Below, piece by piece: positions 34,049-42,618 of a stretch of DNA of 64,000 nt. Below the pieces are notes generated by a model. That model was not told where the DNA came from. It was given only the letters and a program-made list of their open reading frames with translations, and did not search any database. Source of the DNA: Amycolatopsis sp. CA-128772 (lineage in GTDB: Bacteria > Actinomycetota > Actinomycetes > Mycobacteriales > Pseudonocardiaceae). Each line of letters begins with the position of its first letter. Position 1 is the first letter of the stretch. The position numbers were made by a program, and so were the translations under genes. Location: the NCBI RefSeq assembly GCF_002904295.1, contig NZ_PPHG01000079.1, forward strand, positions 1-64,000, written 5' to 3'.

Positions 34049-35920
34049 TCAGAACGCCGGGAGGATCCGGACGTCGTCCGCCTTGACGAAGGCGATCCGG
34101 TGCCCGAACTGGATCTGGACGTACTTCAGCTTGCCCTTGACCACCACGTGGTCGGCCACGTCGAAGGTGGTCGCCCAGTAGTACTCCGACCCGACCACAC
34201 CGCCCGACGAATACTTCTGGCCGGCGGACAGCGTGTAGGGCAACGGCGTGATGGCCTGGACGGTCACGTTCGCCGGGTAGGCCTCCGGCTCCGGGTAGGC
34301 GCGGCCGTACACCGGTACCGAGGCGAGGCCGGGCTTCGGCGTCACGACCCGGCCGATCGCGGGCTTCGCGACCCGGGCGGTGCGCGGGTTGTGGAACCAG
34401 CCCTTCTGCCCGAGGTACCAGATCGCCGTCCAGTCACCGCGGACTTCGGCGACGGAGTACTGCTGCCCGGTGGCCACGCGGCTGCCGACGTCGGCGACGT
34501 CCATCGTGGACGCCGAGCCGTCGGGATGCAGGCCCGCGTCCTTCAGCAGCGGCGCGGACTCACTCGGTTCCGAGTGCAGCACGACCGCCTCCGAGCCACG
34601 CGGCGTGCACGGCGTCCCCGGGCTGTCGCAGCCGGTGAACGCGGGCTGGTTCTTCGCGAAGGCCGGGTCGATGGTGACCAGCGACGAGCCGGGCAGGCCG
34701 AACCCGCCGAGCGGCGCGCCCAGCAGGTCGAAGTAGTGCGACCAGTCCCAGTAAGGGCCCGGGTCCCAGTGCATGCCCTTGATCGTCGACGGGACGGTGC
34801 CCGGCACGTTGTCGTGGCCGATGATGTGCGCGCGGTCGAGCGGGATGCCGTACTTGCGCGCGAGGTAGCCGACGAGCTTCGCGCTCGAGCGGTACATGGC
34901 CTCGGTGTACCAGGTGCCCTTCGCGGCGAAGCCCTCGTGCTCGATGCCGATCGACTTCGCGTTGACGTACCAGTTGCCCGCGTGCCAGGCGACGTCCTTG
35001 GTCGGCACGTGCTGCGCGATCAGGCCGTCGGCCGAGCGGATGGTGTAGTGCCAGCTCACGTACGTCGGGTCCTGGGCGAGGTCGAGGACGTTGGCCCAGT
35101 AGCCCTCGGTGTCGTGGATGACGATGTGGTCGATCTTCTGGCTCTCCGGCCGGTTCGCGAGGTCGTGGTTGCCGTAGTCGTTGCCCGGCAGCTCCTGGTA
35201 GGGCGCCGGCACCGACTCGCAGGTGACCCGCCGCGGGCACTCGACGTCCGCCGGCGTGGTCTCGGCGTGCTGCGGGACCACCAGGTCCGGCGTCGCGCCC
35301 AGGGTGACCTGCTGGCCGTCGTCGGTGGTCCGGGCGATGCCGGCCTTTACGGTCTCGAAGACCTCGTCGGCGAAGGTCCGCGCGGCGGCCTGGTCGGCCG
35401 AGCCGCTGTAGCGCGCGACAGCGTCGTACCAGTCGCCGCCGGCGTGGTACTTCGCGAGCAGGGCGGCGCCACCGCGGATGTTCTGGGCCGGGTCGGAGCG
35501 CAGCGTTCCCGCATCGGTGTGCAGCAGCTGCGCGGCCTCGTCGACGGTCTGCAGCGTGGGCGGCGGCGCGGCCGGGCCGGCCTGCGGGTGCCTTGCCGGG
35601 CGGGCGTCGTCACCGCGCGGGTCTTCGCTGCCTTCGTCGTGGTGAGTTCCGGCGACACCGGCTTCGCGCAGGTCGGTGAGGTGCATCGGGCCGTAGCCGG
35701 CCGAGGTGCTGGGCGTGCCGGCGTTGGCGTCCCAGCGGGACTCCAGGTAAGAGACGCCGAGGAGGATGTTCTCCGGGACACCGAACTCGCTCGCGGCCGC
35801 GGCGAAGTCGCGTTGGCGCTGGCTGGTGGTGTCGGCGTGGGCCGGGGAGGCGAGGCCGGTGAGGAGGGCGACGGCGGCGGCCGCGGCCGCCGTTCTCGGG
35901 ATGGGGCGGGACATGGGCAT
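34049..35920 (-). CDS. Secreted N-acetylmuramoyl-L-alanine amidase with transglycosylase-like N terminus
   Basis: A 623-residue exported wall hydrolase. The signal peptide covers 1-29 (SPAHA). Residues about 44-190 resemble a lytic transglycosylase-type domain (VPENILLGVSYLESRWD with Glu60 as candidate acid). An Amidase_2 domain follows at about 262-400 with IDHIVIHDTEG (His269) and GMHWDPGPYW (His384, Asp386) as zinc ligands, and GHDNVPGT. The last 200 residues look like SH3-type repeats (GDWTAIWYLGQKGWFHNP, TPKPGLASVPVYGRAYPE). It cleaves the bond between MurNAc and the stem peptide. Confidence 0.87.
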   Translation of the reverse strand: MPMSRPIPRTAAAAAAVALLTGLASPAHADTTSQRQRDFAAAASEFGVPENILLGVSYLESRWDANAGTPSTSAGYGPMHLTDLREAGVAGTHHDEGSEDPRGDDARPARHPQAGPAAPPPTLQTVDEAAQLLHTDAGTLRSDPAQNIRGGAALLAKYHAGGDWYDAVARYSGSADQAAARTFADEVFETVKAGIARTTDDGQQVTLGATPDLVVPQHAETTPADVECPRRVTCESVPAPYQELPGNDYGNHDLANRPESQKIDHIVIHDTEGYWANVLDLAQDPTYVSWHYTIRSADGLIAQHVPTKDVAWHAGNWYVNAKSIGIEHEGFAAKGTWYTEAMYRSSAKLVGYLARKYGIPLDRAHIIGHDNVPGTVPSTIKGMHWDPGPYWDWSHYFDLLGAPLGGFGLPGSSLVTIDPAFAKNQPAFTGCDSPGTPCTPRGSEAVVLHSEPSESAPLLKDAGLHPDGSASTMDVADVGSRVATGQQYSVAEVRGDWTAIWYLGQKGWFHNPRTARVAKPAIGRVVTPKPGLASVPVYGRAYPEPEAYPANVTVQAITPLPYTLSAGQKYSSGGVVGSEYYWATTFDVADHVVVKGKLKYVQIQFGHRIAFVKADDVRILPAF

Positions 35921-36012
35921 GAACCCCCAAGGTGCAGGTGCCAGAGGTGAGAACCTAACCAGAAACCCACGCCCGGGGTAGAGCCGGTCCGGTGGATCCC
36001 TGAAGTGCTCCC

Positions 36013-36498
36013 ATGCCGGTCTGGGTGACGATCATCACGGCGGTTCTGGGGTCGACGGTGCTGTCCGCGGTGGTCAGCTCGGTGGTCACCTACCGCCTCA
36101 AAGGTCGGGAAGAAGCGAGGCTCGGTGCCTCCGCGGAGCTGGAACGCCAGCTGCGGACGGCCGAGCTGTTCGTCAAGCTCATGGACCGGGCCAACGCCCG
36201 GGGCGAGGCGGTGCTCGTGGAGCCGGTCGCCGAGGCCGTGGCTTCGCATCCCGGGTTCGCGCAGGCGTTGGCCGGGGGCGATCTGGAACGGGTGAAGGCG
36301 CTGGCGAAGGTGGCCGTGGTGAACGGTCCCGTCGGGGGCGCCGCGCAGATCGCGGCCGCCGAGCTGGTCGCATCCCTGGCCGATCGGCACGAGCAGCTGC
36401 GGTCGGCGGCCCGGCTGGGGCTGGCCGAGGTGGGGGAGTCGGTGCCGGAGGTCGATGTCCGCGGGTGGGGCGCGCGGTGGGATGCCGCTGGGCGGTGA
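36013..36498 (+). CDS. Small membrane-anchored hypothetical protein
   Basis: A 161-residue protein with a single N-terminal membrane helix (VTIITAVLGSTVLSAVVSSVV), then a basic stop-transfer (YRLKGREEARLG) and a soluble helical, Ala- and Glu-rich domain predicted to lie in the cytoplasm. It has no motif I recognise. The ribosome-binding site is weak. It is divergent from the amidase (about 90 bases apart) and precedes the groES promoter. Confidence 0.65.
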   Translation: MPVWVTIITAVLGSTVLSAVVSSVVTYRLKGREEARLGASAELERQLRTAELFVKLMDRANARGEAVLVEPVAEAVASHPGFAQALAGGDLERVKALAKVAVVNGPVGGAAQIAAAELVASLADRHEQLRSAARLGLAEVGESVPEVDVRGWGARWDAAGR

Positions 36499-36570
36499 GA
36501 TGGTTTCCCCGGTGGTGAAAGAGCCGGTCAGGTGGTCGGCGGGCTTTCGTCCACCTCTGGTGGACCCTCC

Positions 36571-36605
36571 TTGCACGACTGGCACTCACGTGGCTAGAGT
36601 GCTAA
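36571..36605 (+). promoter_or_regulatory. groES promoter with overlapping CIRCE operator (HrcA site)
   Basis: TTGCAC (36571-36576) and TAGAGT (36595-36600) are 18 bases apart and look like -35 and -10 boxes. Overlapping them is a CIRCE inverted repeat at 36579-36605: CTGGCACTC, nine bases, GAGTGCTAA. The right arm matches the consensus exactly and the left arm is close. HrcA would repress groES-groEL here until heat shock. Confidence 0.9.
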
Positions 36606-36702
36606 TCGCACGGCCCGACAGCCCCGGCACCCGCGACGGCGGGGGTGGTAGAGCCGTAACCACATCCTGCCAACGCTTTCGACGACCGTGGAGGTCAACC
36701 CG

Positions 36703-36996
36703 GTGAGCGTGAACATCAAGCCGCTCGAGGACAAGATCGTTGTCCAGACGAGTGAGGCCGAGGAGACGACCGCTTCCGGCCTCGTCATCCCCGACACCGC
36801 CAAGGAGAAGCCCCAGGAGGGCAAGGTTCTGGCCGTGGGCCCGGGCCGGATCGACGACAAGGGCAACCGCGTCCCGCTGGACGTGAACGTCGGCGACGTC
36901 GTCATCTACTCCAAGTACGGCGGCACCGAGGTCAAGTACAACGGCGAGGACTACCTCATCCTGTCCGCCCGCGACGTGCTGGCCGTCATCAACTGA
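36703..36996 (+). CDS. groES: Co-chaperonin GroES
   Basis: A 97-residue co-chaperonin. The sequence runs VSVNIKPLEDKIVVQ, the mobile loop SEAEETTASGLVIPDTAKEKPQEG, then VGDVVIYSKYGGTEVKYNGEDYLIL. The GTG at 36703 with GGAGG upstream is the start. It caps the GroEL ring. A CIRCE-controlled promoter lies 100 bases upstream and groEL follows 89 bases downstream, past a hairpin. Confidence 0.97.
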   Translation: MSVNIKPLEDKIVVQTSEAEETTASGLVIPDTAKEKPQEGKVLAVGPGRIDDKGNRVPLDVNVGDVVIYSKYGGTEVKYNGEDYLILSARDVLAVIN

Positions 36997-37015
36997 CGTC
37001 CGCTCGCAGCGCATG

Positions 37016-37055
37016 ACGCCCCGGGCCCCGCAAGACCGGGGAGCGGGGCGTTCTT
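37016..37055 (+). terminator. Hairpin between groES and groEL (possible attenuator or processing site)
   Basis: ACGCCCCG pairs with CGGGGCGT, with an inner GGCCCCG/CGGGGAGC pairing, then TTCTTGCGTT. It could lower groEL relative to groES or stabilise a processed mRNA. Confidence 0.45.
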
Positions 37056-37085
37056 GCGTTCAACGAAAGGTAAGCGGAACACGCT

Positions 37086-38699
37086 ATGCCCAAGCAGATC
37101 AGTTTCGACGAGGACGCTCGTCGCGCGCTGGAGCGCGGGGTGAACAAGCTCGCCGACGCCGTCAAGGTCACCCTCGGCCCGCGCGGTCGTCACGTCGTGC
37201 TCGACAAGAAGTTCGGCGGCCCGACCATCACCCTCGACGGTGTCACCGTCGCGCGTGAGATCGAGCTCGACGACCCGTTCGAGAACCTCGGCGCGCAGCT
37301 CGCCAAGAGCGTCGCCACCAAGACCAACGACGTCGCCGGGGACGGCACCACCACCGCGACCGTGCTCGCGCAGTCGCTGGTGAAGGTCGGCCTGCGCAAC
37401 GTCGCGGCCGGTGCCAACCCGACCTCGATCGGCCGCGGCATCGAAGCCGCCGCGGAGAAGGTCATCGAGGTCCTCAAGGCCAAGGCCACCCCGGTCAAGG
37501 GCCGCAAGGACATCGCCCAGGTCGGCACCGTGACCTCCCGTGACGCCAACATCGGCGCCCTGCTCGGCGAAGCCGTCGAGAAGGTCGGCGAGGACGGCGT
37601 CATCACCATCGAGGAGTCGTCGACCCTGGCGACCGAACTGGTGATCACCGAGGGCGTCCAGTTCGACAAGGGCTTCCTCTCGGCGCACTTCGCGACCAAT
37701 CCGGAGGAGCAGAAGGCGATCCTCGAGGACGCCTACATCCTGCTCGTCCGCGAGAAGGTCTCGTCGCTGGCCGAGCTGCTGCCGGTGCTCGAGAAGGTCG
37801 TCGAGGCCAAGAAGCCGCTGCTGATCATCGCCGAGGACGTCGACGGCGAAGCGCTGTCCACCCTCGTGGTGAACTCGCTGCGCAAGACGATCACCGCCGT
37901 CGCGGTCAAGGCGCCGTTCTTCGGCGACCGCCGCAAGGCGTTCCTGGACGACCTCGCGGTCGTCACCGGTGGCGAGGTGATCTCCGCGGAGATCGGCCGC
38001 AAGCTGTCCGACGTCGACCTCGGCGCGCTGGGCAAGGCCCGCCGCATCGTCGTCACCAAGGACGACACCACGATCGTCGACGGCGACGGCTCCAAGGACG
38101 CCATCTCCGGGCGGGTCGCGCAGATCCGCAAGGAGATCGAAACCACGGACTCCGACTGGGACCGCGAGAAGCTGCAGGAGCGGCTCGCGAAGCTCGGCGG
38201 CGGCGTGGCGGTCATCAAGGTCGGCGCGGCCACCGAGACCGAGCTGAACGAGCGCAAGCACCGCATCGAGGACGCCGTGGCATCGACCAAGGCGGCCGTC
38301 GAGGAGGGCATCCTGCCCGGCGGCGGTTCGGCGCTGGTCCACGCGGTCAAGGAGCTCGAGGACGGCCTCGGCCTGACCGGTGACGAAGCCACTGGCGTCC
38401 GGATCGTCAAGGACGCGCTGGTGGCCCCGCTGTTCTGGATCGCGACCAACGCGGGCCACGAGGGCGCGGTCATCGTCAACAAGGTCCAGGAGCAGGGCTG
38501 GGGCCAGGGCTTCAACGCCGCCACCGGCGAGCTCACCGACCTGCTGGCCGCCGGCATCGTCGACCCGGTCAAGGTGACCCGGTCCGCGGTGGCGAACGCC
38601 GCCTCGATCGCGCGTCTCGTGCTGACGACGGAGTCGTCGGTCGTCGAGAAGCCGGCCGAGGAAGAGTCCGCCTCGGCGGGCCACGGCCACTCGCACTGA
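37086..38699 (+). CDS. groEL: Chaperonin GroEL with His-rich C terminus (GroEL1 type)
   Basis: A 537-residue 60-kDa chaperonin. KVTLGPRGRHVVLDKKFGGP, DVAGDGTTTATVLAQ (the catalytic Asp of the ATPase) and the apical and intermediate domains are all in order. The usual Gly-Gly-Met tail is replaced by SAGHGHSH, a His-rich end found in actinobacterial GroEL1 paralogues. The presence of groES just upstream also fits GroEL1. A second groEL is expected elsewhere in the genome. Confidence 0.97.
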   Translation: MPKQISFDEDARRALERGVNKLADAVKVTLGPRGRHVVLDKKFGGPTITLDGVTVAREIELDDPFENLGAQLAKSVATKTNDVAGDGTTTATVLAQSLVKVGLRNVAAGANPTSIGRGIEAAAEKVIEVLKAKATPVKGRKDIAQVGTVTSRDANIGALLGEAVEKVGEDGVITIEESSTLATELVITEGVQFDKGFLSAHFATNPEEQKAILEDAYILLVREKVSSLAELLPVLEKVVEAKKPLLIIAEDVDGEALSTLVVNSLRKTITAVAVKAPFFGDRRKAFLDDLAVVTGGEVISAEIGRKLSDVDLGALGKARRIVVTKDDTTIVDGDGSKDAISGRVAQIRKEIETTDSDWDREKLQERLAKLGGGVAVIKVGAATETELNERKHRIEDAVASTKAAVEEGILPGGGSALVHAVKELEDGLGLTGDEATGVRIVKDALVAPLFWIATNAGHEGAVIVNKVQEQGWGQGFNAATGELTDLLAAGIVDPVKVTRSAVANAASIARLVLTTESSVVEKPAEEESASAGHGHSH

Positions 38700-38709
38700 T
38701 ATCGACGGG

Positions 38710-38747
38710 AACGGGGCGGTACTCCTCCGGGAGTGCCGCCCCGTTTT
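38710..38747 (+). terminator. Terminator after groEL
   Basis: A 15-bp stem (AACGGGGCGGTACTC with its complement, one G-T pair) around CTCCGG is followed by TTTTCG. Confidence 0.87.
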
Positions 38748-38846
38748 CGTCCGCCTCAGCGTCGCTTTCACGTGAAAGCGACGGATCCCGGACGGCACGA
38801 AGGGCGGCACCCCACCCGGTGCCGCCCTCCGATGTCCGTGGTGCGC

Positions 38847-39149
38847 TCAGCCGCCCGACATGCTGAGTGTGCGTTTGTCCGACTTGATGATGTGCTCCCG
38901 CTCGGACTCCGAGAGCCCGCCCCAGATGCCGTACGGCTCGTGCACCGCCAGCGCGTGGCTGCGGCACATCTCCAAGACCGGGCAGCTCAGGCAGACGGCT
39001 TTCGCTCTGGCCTCCCGTCGTGCCCGCGCCGGGCCGCGCTCGCCGTCCGGGTGAAAGAAGGACGCACTGTCCATCCCCCGGCACGACCCTTCGAGCTGCC
39101 AGTCCCACATGTCGGCGTTGGGTCCTGGGAGCCTGCGCGTGTCTGCCAT
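38847..39149 (-). CDS. whiB3: WhiB-family iron-sulphur regulator, WhiB3-like
   Basis: A 100-residue WhiB protein. The four cluster ligands are Cys23, Cys53, Cys56 and Cys62 (C-x29-C-x2-C-x5-C), followed by GIWGGLSE (74-81) and a basic tail KSDKRT. The ATG at 39149 has GGAGG eight bases upstream and yields the start MADTRRLPGPNADMWDWQLEG, close to WhiB3 of mycobacteria. It is convergent with groEL in the same arrangement as in mycobacteria. WhiB3 proteins sense redox and nitric oxide through a 4Fe-4S cluster and partner with the primary sigma factor. Confidence 0.9.
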   Translation of the reverse strand: MADTRRLPGPNADMWDWQLEGSCRGMDSASFFHPDGERGPARARREARAKAVCLSCPVLEMCRSHALAVHEPYGIWGGLSESEREHIIKSDKRTLSMSGG

Positions 39150-39358
39150 CCTGACCGCCTCCGTCATTCGGTCGATGCCGCTAGCTGCTCTGCTGTGGTG
39201 CCGATACTCCATTCGGTGCAACGGCCGTAACGTTAGAAGCGCGCCAATAGTTGTTCAAGCGATTCGGTTCGATTCAGCCGTTAGGCATCCCCCGGATGTG
39301 TGAGCAGGGCTTTCGCCTCCGGTTGCCGACCGCGCTGGGTGCCTGGATATTGAGCCTC

Positions 39359-40303
39359 GTGGGAGCTGGGTCGGGCACCGATGAACCCACCCTGCCGGTG
39401 GCCTCGGTCGCCCGCCGGCTCGGGGTCGCGCCGTCCACCCTCCGAACCTGGGACCGCCGCTACGGACTGGGCCCCAGCCGGCACACCGACGGCCGCCACC
39501 GCCGCTACGGCAGCTCCGACATCGGCCGCCTCGAACTGATGCAGCGCGCGCTCCTCAGCGGCGCGTCGACGGCGGAGGCCGCGCGCTACGCCCTCGAGCA
39601 GATCCCGCGTTCCGGCCCGCCCCAGCCGGACGAGCCGGGTGAACCCCCCGCGGCCTCGGTCGCCGACGACGGCCTGGAAGTCCGGTCCCGCCTGGCCCGC
39701 CGGCTGAGCACCGCGGCGCTGGCCATGGACGTCGGCGCGGTGCAGCGGATGCTCGCCGACACCATCGCCGAACTGGGCGTCCTCCCGGCGTGGGCGGGCG
39801 TGATCGAGCCGGTGCTGTCGGCCCTCGGGGCGCGCTGGCGCGGCGCCAGCGCGGGCGCCGAGGTCGAGTACCTGCTCGCGGAGTGCGTGTTCGCGGCGCT
39901 GGTCCGGGCGACCCCGGTGCTGGACGAGCCGCGCAACACCCGCCCGGTCCTCCTCGGCTGCGTCCCCGACGAGCGCGACTCGATGCCGATGTACGCACTG
40001 GCGGCCTCGCTGGCCGGCCGCAGGATCGGTGCGCAGCTGTTCGGCGTGCCGCTGCCGGCGGAGGTCCTGGCGGTGGCGGTACGCCGCAGCGCGCCCGCGG
40101 CGGTGGTGCTGTGGGCGAACGGCCGCGGAGTGGCCGACACCCGCCTGTTCGCCAGGGTGTCCCGCGGCCGCCAGCGCAGCCGCCTGTTCGCCTGCGGCCC
40201 GGGCTGGGACCCATCGGGGCTGCCGGACAAGGTGGAGCTGCTGACGGATCTGCCATCGGCGGCGGACCGCATCGAGCACGTGCTCGTGGGCGCGCATCGG
40301 TAG
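39359..40303 (+). CDS. MerR-type regulator with degenerate cobalamin-binding-like domain
   Basis: A 314-residue protein from the GTG at 39359; starts further up are possible. The N-terminal MerR helix-turn-helix is clear (VASVARRLGVAPSTLRTWDRRYGLGPSRHTDGRHRRY). The rest resembles the helical plus Rossmann region of B12-dependent regulators (CarH/LitR type), but the position of DxHxxG reads DERDSM, so the cobalamin His is absent. It probably senses another ligand or none. It lies divergent to the WhiB gene and upstream of the repeat protein and bldM, a neighbourhood with several developmental regulators. Confidence 0.75.
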   Translation: MGAGSGTDEPTLPVASVARRLGVAPSTLRTWDRRYGLGPSRHTDGRHRRYGSSDIGRLELMQRALLSGASTAEAARYALEQIPRSGPPQPDEPGEPPAASVADDGLEVRSRLARRLSTAALAMDVGAVQRMLADTIAELGVLPAWAGVIEPVLSALGARWRGASAGAEVEYLLAECVFAALVRATPVLDEPRNTRPVLLGCVPDERDSMPMYALAASLAGRRIGAQLFGVPLPAEVLAVAVRRSAPAAVVLWANGRGVADTRLFARVSRGRQRSRLFACGPGWDPSGLPDKVELLTDLPSAADRIEHVLVGAHR

Positions 40304-40491
40304 CGGTTGTCCACAGCTTGACCCCCGATGTGGACAGCTTCGGCGGCCCGAGCCGCGATCCGCCGGTTCTGTCGCAGCCCGCCGATAGGCTGGAACCGGG
40401 GGGCGCCCCCGGGACGGATGGGGCACGACGGTCCGGGGCGTGGCGGTAGTTCGATCATGTTTTTGTCGGTGTGAACCGCTAGAAAGGACGG

Positions 40492-41517
40492 GTGCACGAA
40501 CCCGCCCTGAGGGCCGCCGCGTTCGGGGATGACCCGCGCCCGGACCCCGCCGCCGTGCGCGGCGGCGGGAGCCCGCGCGAACGGCTGCTTGCCGCCATCG
40601 TGCTGGGCGCCCAGGGGAGGTACGCCGCGGCTGCCACCCTGCTCGGCCGCCTCCGGCAAGACCGCGACCCGGTGACGGCCTCGCTCGCCGCCAGCACCCT
40701 CGCCTCGCACCGGCGGCAACTCGGCGGCCATTGGCAGGCCCGCGGGCTGGACGGCGAAGCCTTCTCCAAGGTTGCTCACCTGGCGATCGGGGATGGCTCG
40801 GGTGGTGGTGGGGAAGTCGCCCACCCGGCCTCCGGGCACCACCCCGCCGGTGGGGAAGTCGCCCGACTGGCGACCGGGGATGGCCCCGCTGGTGAGGAAG
40901 TCGCCCGACTGGCCACCGGGCATGGCCCCGCCGGTGCCGAAGCTGCCCGCCCGTTCACCGGCCAAGACCCCGACGGCCTAGACGCCCCCGGCGCAAGAGC
41001 CGACGCCCTCCTCGGCCTCGCCGCCGACAACCTCGCCCTCGGCCGCCTCCCTGCCGCGCGGCGGCTTGCCCAGCGGGCCTCCGCCGAGGATCCCCGGTGG
41101 CGGGCCACCGTCCGCGGCGGGTGGGTCGGGGCCGAAATCGCCCTCGCCGCAGGTCAGGGCGCCGAGGCCGTGCCGCACGCCGAGCGTGCCCTGGAAACCG
41201 CGCTCGCCCGAGGCGCTCGGCGGCACGTCGTGAAATCCCGGATTGTGCTGGCCGTGGCCCTGCGGGCGGCCGGCGCGCCCGATCACCGGCAGATTTCGGA
41301 CGACCTTGTCGGAAATGCAATGGCGACGGCGGAGGAATGCGAACTGCTTTCACTTTCGTGGCCGGCGGCCCTCGTTGCGGCCGACCTGCGCCCAGGACAC
41401 GCCGAGGAGTATCGATTCAGAGTGGCGCAGGTGTTGCACGCAGTGTTACGAAGCGCAGATCCTTGCGGGAGGAGGGTTGCGGGGGAATCACCATGGGTCC
41501 CCGTCCCGGGTGGTTGA
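40492..41517 (+). CDS. TPR-like hypothetical protein upstream of bldM, with internal 14-residue repeats
   Basis: A 341-residue protein from a GTG with AGAAAGGA upstream. Residues about 25-85 and 165-310 are Ala/Leu/Arg-rich helical hairpins of the TPR kind (ERLLAAIVLGAQGRYAAAATLLGRL; ADALLGLAADNLALGRLPAARRLAQRA). Between them is an insertion made of 14-residue repeats (EVARLATGxGPAG-E type). A TPR-like gene at this place before bldM also occurs in Streptomyces. Function unknown. The repeats look added to the family. Confidence 0.7.
   Translation: MHEPALRAAAFGDDPRPDPAAVRGGGSPRERLLAAIVLGAQGRYAAAATLLGRLRQDRDPVTASLAASTLASHRRQLGGHWQARGLDGEAFSKVAHLAIGDGSGGGGEVAHPASGHHPAGGEVARLATGDGPAGEEVARLATGHGPAGAEAARPFTGQDPDGLDAPGARADALLGLAADNLALGRLPAARRLAQRASAEDPRWRATVRGGWVGAEIALAAGQGAEAVPHAERALETALARGARRHVVKSRIVLAVALRAAGAPDHRQISDDLVGNAMATAEECELLSLSWPAALVAADLRPGHAEEYRFRVAQVLHAVLRSADPCGRRVAGESPWVPVPGG
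40813..40968 (+). repeat. 42-bp in-frame tandem repeat inside the TPR-like gene
   Basis: Three full 42-bp units start at 40813, 40855 and 40897, and a partial unit at 40939; a diverged one precedes them. Each begins GAAGTCGCCC and encodes 14 residues. The unit keeps the reading frame. Confidence 0.92.
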
Positions 41518-41648
41518 GCCGTCGGAATGGGGTGTTCCGGCATCCGGGCTAAGAAGTTTCAAAAAAAGCCACCGGATCGTGTCAAGGTTCGGGCTAAAGC
41601 GTCCGATAGGGGAAGAGGAATGTCACCCGGCTGCAGGAAGGAAACCCC

Positions 41649-42245
41649 GTGACGACGGTCTTGATCTGCGACGACCGACGCAGTGTCCGTGAAGGGCTCA
41701 CCCGAGTGATGTCCGCGGTCCCTGGGGTCAGTCGCATCGACTGCGTAGCGCACGGTGACGAGCTGCTGGCCCGGTACTCCCGTCAGCCCGTCGACGTCGT
41801 GCTGGTCGGGACGCAGCGCGCGGTCCCGACGGGTGTCGAAGCCACCCGGCGGCTCGTCTCGGCCAACCCCCAGGCGAACGTCATCGTCTTCGGCGCCCCG
41901 GACGACGCGGGCAGCATCGCCGCCGCGATCGCCGGCGGTGCCCGCGGCTACCTCCGCTGGGACGCGTCCCGGCCGGAGCTGGTCGCCGCGCTGGCCCACA
42001 CCCTGGCGAGCACCTCGGTGCCCGCGCCCCGTCAGCCGTCCGACCCGGGCGTCCAGCTGACCGAGCGCGAGCTTCAGGTGCTCCGCGGGATGAGCCAGGG
42101 CAAGAGCAACGGCCAGATCGGCCGCGAGCTCTACCTGTCCGAGGACACGGTCAAAACCCACGCCCGGCGGCTGTTCCGCAAGCTCGGCGTGCGCGACCGC
42201 GCGCAGGCCGTGGCGCACGGCTTCCGCCGCGGCCTGGTCAGCTGA
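41649..42245 (+). CDS. bldM: BldM-like response regulator with atypical receiver
   Basis: A 198-residue LuxR-type regulator. The C-terminal helix-turn-helix (about 135-198: LTERELQVLRGMSQGKSNGQIGRELYLSEDTVKTHARRLFRKLG) closely resembles BldM, which controls aerial development in Streptomyces. The receiver keeps the acidic pair (Asp8, Asp9) but has Gly54 (VVLVGTQ) where the phosphorylated Asp should be, and Arg in the place of the conserved Lys (YLRWDAS). It therefore cannot work by ordinary phosphorylation. The GTG has AGGAAGG upstream. Gene order (groEL, whiB-region, bldM, sigma factor, guaB) matches Streptomyces. Confidence 0.88.
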   Translation: MTTVLICDDRRSVREGLTRVMSAVPGVSRIDCVAHGDELLARYSRQPVDVVLVGTQRAVPTGVEATRRLVSANPQANVIVFGAPDDAGSIAAAIAGGARGYLRWDASRPELVAALAHTLASTSVPAPRQPSDPGVQLTERELQVLRGMSQGKSNGQIGRELYLSEDTVKTHARRLFRKLGVRDRAQAVAHGFRRGLVS

Positions 42246-42618
42246 CCTGCTGCTCTCCCCGTTCCTGACACGGCCGGTTCACAGGTGACGACGGGCCAGG
42301 GCGCACCGCCCTGGCCCGTACCTGTGTGGTCCCCATCACAAACCGGCGCCGCCCGGCGGCCGACCGCCGCCCGGCACCGTCCTCCGACGGTTCTCGTACC
42401 CGCGACGCCGTTCGCTCGTTGAACCGGCGACGTCGACCGCGGATCAGCACGACAATCCGTATTTCCGCGGCTCCGGCCGCTGCGGCACGCCGGGGACCAC
42501 CGTGCGCGCCGCACGGGGCCGGGCCGCAGGTACGGTAGCGGTCACCGGTGCGCGGTGGAGGCGACCACGGGCCGGGTTCTTTGCCCACCTACACGTAACA
42601 CTGGGACTGTTGTCTGCG
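42246..42618. promoter_or_regulatory. 373-base gap between bldM and sigD
   Basis: No convincing gene is present. A strong hairpin ends bldM at its left side. The last 60 bases before sigD are less GC-rich (ACCTACACGTAACACTGGG region) and are the best place for the sigD promoter. The rest is GC-rich with no clear motif. Confidence 0.5.
42291..42319 (+). terminator. Terminator hairpin after bldM
   Basis: A perfect 13-bp stem (ACGGGCCAGGGCG with its complement) around CAC, extended by ACAGG/CCTGT on the outside. No T tract follows. Confidence 0.65.

Noticed and set aside
39586..40965. A minus-strand frame with GGxxSGDF repeats opposite the TPR-like gene
   Set aside because: It is the reverse reading of the 42-bp repeat and continues through the well-supported MerR gene on the other strand.
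42131..42588. Arg-rich minus-strand open frames in the bldM-sigD gap
   Set aside because: No ribosome-binding site, no domain and they run into bldM; treated as non-coding.
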